A stretch of DNA of 64,000 nt from Rhodeus uyekii (Eukaryota; Chordata; Actinopteri; Cypriniformes; Acheilognathidae). Below, one piece after another: positions 61,497-64,000 of this stretch. The position numbers were made by a program, and so were the translations under genes. The DNA lies in NCBI GenBank assembly GCA_037043235.1, contig JAWRVZ010000110.1:1957501-2021500 (forward strand), in the 5' to 3' direction. The notes beneath the pieces are model-generated. The model saw nothing but the letters and a program-made list of their open reading frames with translations, did not search any database and was not told the origin of the DNA. Position 1 is the stretch's first letter. The number at the start of each line of letters is the position of its first letter.

Positions 61497-63695
61497 TACA
61501 TACATAACATTTTTATTCTCGGTACTGTAGTACAACAAAAATATGCTCTTCTTTCTCACAGTATATAGTTTCGAAATGTGATCCAGACATGTTCCTGAAA
61601 GGTTTGTGAGCTTCATTAATGACTTATATACCCACAGCTTGAAGAGAATAGCAAACAATATGTGGCTGATATTGTTTCCAGAAAGAGGGGAATAAAAATC
61701 GGAATAAATCAATGTCCCGCTCTGCTCTTTGATCCATCTCACCTAGTAATATATCAGACATCAGATCCCGTACAGGGAATCATTTTCGTTTTGCTCTCCA
61801 GAGCAACATGTGCATATGTGTTTCCTGTAAAGGCAGAGCTGGATGTTTACGATAGCTGTTCTTCATCAGATAAGAGCCTGCATCTCTGCTCGTAAAGATC
61901 ACCTTTCTCTTCACCTATGTGTATCTTTTTCTTTCTCTTGCTTGTTCCTTTTGCAGGGGCATTCAGGTCTAGTTACAGTTACTGAAAGGGTCTGTTTTTC
62001 TTCTCTTTCTCTGCCTTTTTAAAGGTCCTCCACAGTGCTCCCTCTATTTTCTTGAACAACACCAAATTTCCACTGCTGTACCTCTGTTCAAATGTAACAC
62101 TCATTCTGTCCAAATACCATTTGGCCTGTCCTAACCAACCATATTTCTCTCTATAGTTTTCTTCCCTCTTCTTTCATTGTAGTAAACTGAATTTACCTGG
62201 CAATCGTTAGCTGCATTGATAACTGAACGGTAATTAAATGGAATATGAATTCCCTGGTATGGTTGTGTTCTTTGTTCCAAGTGCTGGATGGATTCAGTGA
62301 CCAGTGGACCGGATACCACTCATACCTGCAGGCTGTGTTTTGGCAATGAAAGGCTCTGGAGCTGCGATTGGGGTGGGGGAGTTTTTAGGGAGCAGCCCAC
62401 ATACAACAGCCCCTCTGTCTGCCTGGTTTTCCTTGAGCAGAGTGAAGCATGTGGTGCAGACATGTCAGTCTCAGCGGCCTGTTTCCAAATTACCCTCTCT
62501 GTGTGTGTGAACATGGGAAGGAGTGTGTGAACATGACTGGCTGCTGAGTGGCAGAGGTTTGTCCTGAAGGCTGGAATGCTTGTCAGATGCTCTACAATCC
62601 CCCAAAAGCCTTGAGGTACAAATCTGCTCAAGTGTGAGAATCAATATGATGCAGGTTCCTTAGGCTTGGGTTAACATCACATCAGTTACTCCGCAGTTAA
62701 ACCTCACTTTATCCAGGTCAAGGGAGCGCGGCTGAAACAACGCAAACACCAACGTGTTCAATAGTCACAGGGCAGCAAAACTCACAGTAGATTAAGAGAT
62801 TAACACGCAGAGTGGAAAAAAACCCTGCTTTGTGCAGAACAGGAGATGAACAAAACTAAAAATTAATCTATGATCCAGTTCCAGTTCTAAAACCTAAGCA
62901 GCATGTGTGAAATTTCAGCATTGAGTGAAAGGTCCATATTCTTTTATTAAAGTGTATAAAGCACTGCTCACTTCAAACCAAGTCACTCTGAAACCAAGCG
63001 GTTTTCGGTTGGTTAACTAGGCAAATACACATGGCCAATTTGAACTTGTTGTGAAATCATTTGCCCTCATTCCTGATCATTATAATGACTTGAATTGACC
63101 TGTGAACAATGATAAATGTGACCATGCATGCAGGTTTACTTGTACTGTATGCTTCTAAGTGAAGGTAATCCCAGAATACATTGAGGCAGAGGAAGAAAAA
63201 GTGTCTATAAAAATAATGTTGTGTGTGCTGTGCTTTATGCTAATTCCAGTGCAGTGTCATTAGCTTAGCACTATGCTACTCTCTAATCCTGTTGGAATTA
63301 ATAGTGAGTCAAGTCTCGTGAACTATTAACTATTGTCACACTAAAAGCACACACTTAAACCAAAAGGCATAAGCACGTACACGCATACAAAGAATAGCTG
63401 AGCATGCTTGGCTAAAGGGTTTCTGTGACATCTGAGCATTAAAAAAGGCAGCCCATCTGATGCTTGTCTCTGTCCACCTGATTGGCTGACCTGAATTCCT
63501 TCATCAAAAAGCTTTGTGGCGATTGTCATGGATAATCTACACAACTGGATGACCAGTGGTATTAATACAGTATGATGCATTTATTTGTGTGTGCTTTGCT
63601 TCCTTTTAAGGACAGAGAGGAGAGAATTTCCAGATATTGAGGAGCTTTGAAGGGCTGGAATAGCTGAAATTTCTGAAGGGCTGAAATAGGTTATG

Positions 63696-63713
63696 TCACA
63701 CACACACACACAC
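63696..63713. repeat. (CA)n microsatellite
   Basis: About eight CA repeats. Confidence 0.9.
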
Positions 63714-63976
63714 TCAATATGAAGCCCTACCTGCATCGCCTAACTGATTGATTCAAACCCTTCCAGCTGCAGCCACACAAATATGATGAAAGGCATTCAT
63801 GCATGGAAATATAAACGGCCCAAGTAAACCCGATGCTCATTAGACCCATTAAAAAAATGTGCCTTTCCCATTGTGAAATAAATCTGCTGTCCTGTCAAGC
63901 TAAGTGAGGTTGAAATTTGAGTGTGTGCTCATAGGTGAAAGTAACAAATAAACACTGTTCATATAGCTCTGATTTA

Positions 63977-64000
63977 ACACACACACACACACACACACAC
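63977..64000. repeat. (AC)n microsatellite running off the window end
   Basis: At least twelve AC repeats, cut by the window boundary. Confidence 0.95.

Larger units (their letters stand above)
48308..64000 (-). other. tenm3: tenm3 intron upstream of the cassette-like exon (incomplete)
   Basis: Sequence upstream in the transcript of the 48-kb exon, with acceptor ttctgtag at 48308. The two preceding coding exons of teneurins (start-codon exon with an MDVKERRPY-like start and the next acidic exon) would give open frames longer than 60 codons and none is seen, so they should lie beyond 64000. It contains microsatellites, a palindrome-rich MITE at 50.1 kb, a hAT-type MITE at 59.0 kb, and unassigned unique DNA. 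An untranslated alternative first exon cannot be excluded by eye. Confidence 0.65.

Noticed and set aside
48308..64000. Search for the teneurin start-codon exon and the following acidic exon
   Set aside because: No minus-strand frame resembling the expected N-terminus is present; these exons are taken to be outside the window.

Overview
The window looks like teleost fish DNA, probably a cyprinid. It is AT-rich, full of TA/CA/GA microsatellites, and carries a typical fish load of small DNA transposons, a tRNA-derived SINE and a decayed Tc1 element. Genes are split into short exons with GT-AG splice sites. No bacterial-type operons, rRNA genes or CRISPR arrays were seen.

The only host gene I can support is a teneurin on the minus strand, best matched to teneurin-3 (tenm3). 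Four coding exons are present. In transcript order they are 48307-48101 (proline- and serine-rich cytoplasmic segment), 31270-31042 (proline-rich cytoplasmic segment), 19877-19639 (basic juxtamembrane segment and most of the transmembrane helix) and 9374-9252 (end of the helix and start of the extracellular linker). All four keep an intact frame, and every junction phase agrees (1-1, 1-2, 2-1, 1-1). Together they give about 266 codons without a stop. The start-codon exons should lie beyond 64000. The EGF, NHL, YD-repeat and Tox-GHH exons should lie below position 1. The window therefore covers the membrane-anchor part of a very large gene.

Introns fill almost everything else. 1-9251: downstream intron, mostly a head-to-tail array of a ~2.7-kb repeat (three full copies and one truncated). 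9375-19638: SINE, two MITEs and a truncated mariner-like MITE. 19878-31041: AT microsatellites and two mariner-like MITEs. 31271-48100: two further MITEs, a ~1.46-kb degenerate Tc1 element, a GC-rich island and a hAT relic with a transposase C-terminus. 48308-64000: microsatellites, two MITEs and several complex-sequence stretches that could be conserved regulatory DNA.

The most interesting points are these. The 207-nt exon at 48101-48307 is phase 1-1 and has a CU-repeat just after its donor, so it looks like a regulated cassette exon. The 2.7-kb macrosatellite contains nested minisatellites and TTAA-flanked hairpins, with a repeated breakpoint. The (CT)n microsatellite serves as the polypyrimidine tract of the transmembrane exon. 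No new protein-coding system was found.
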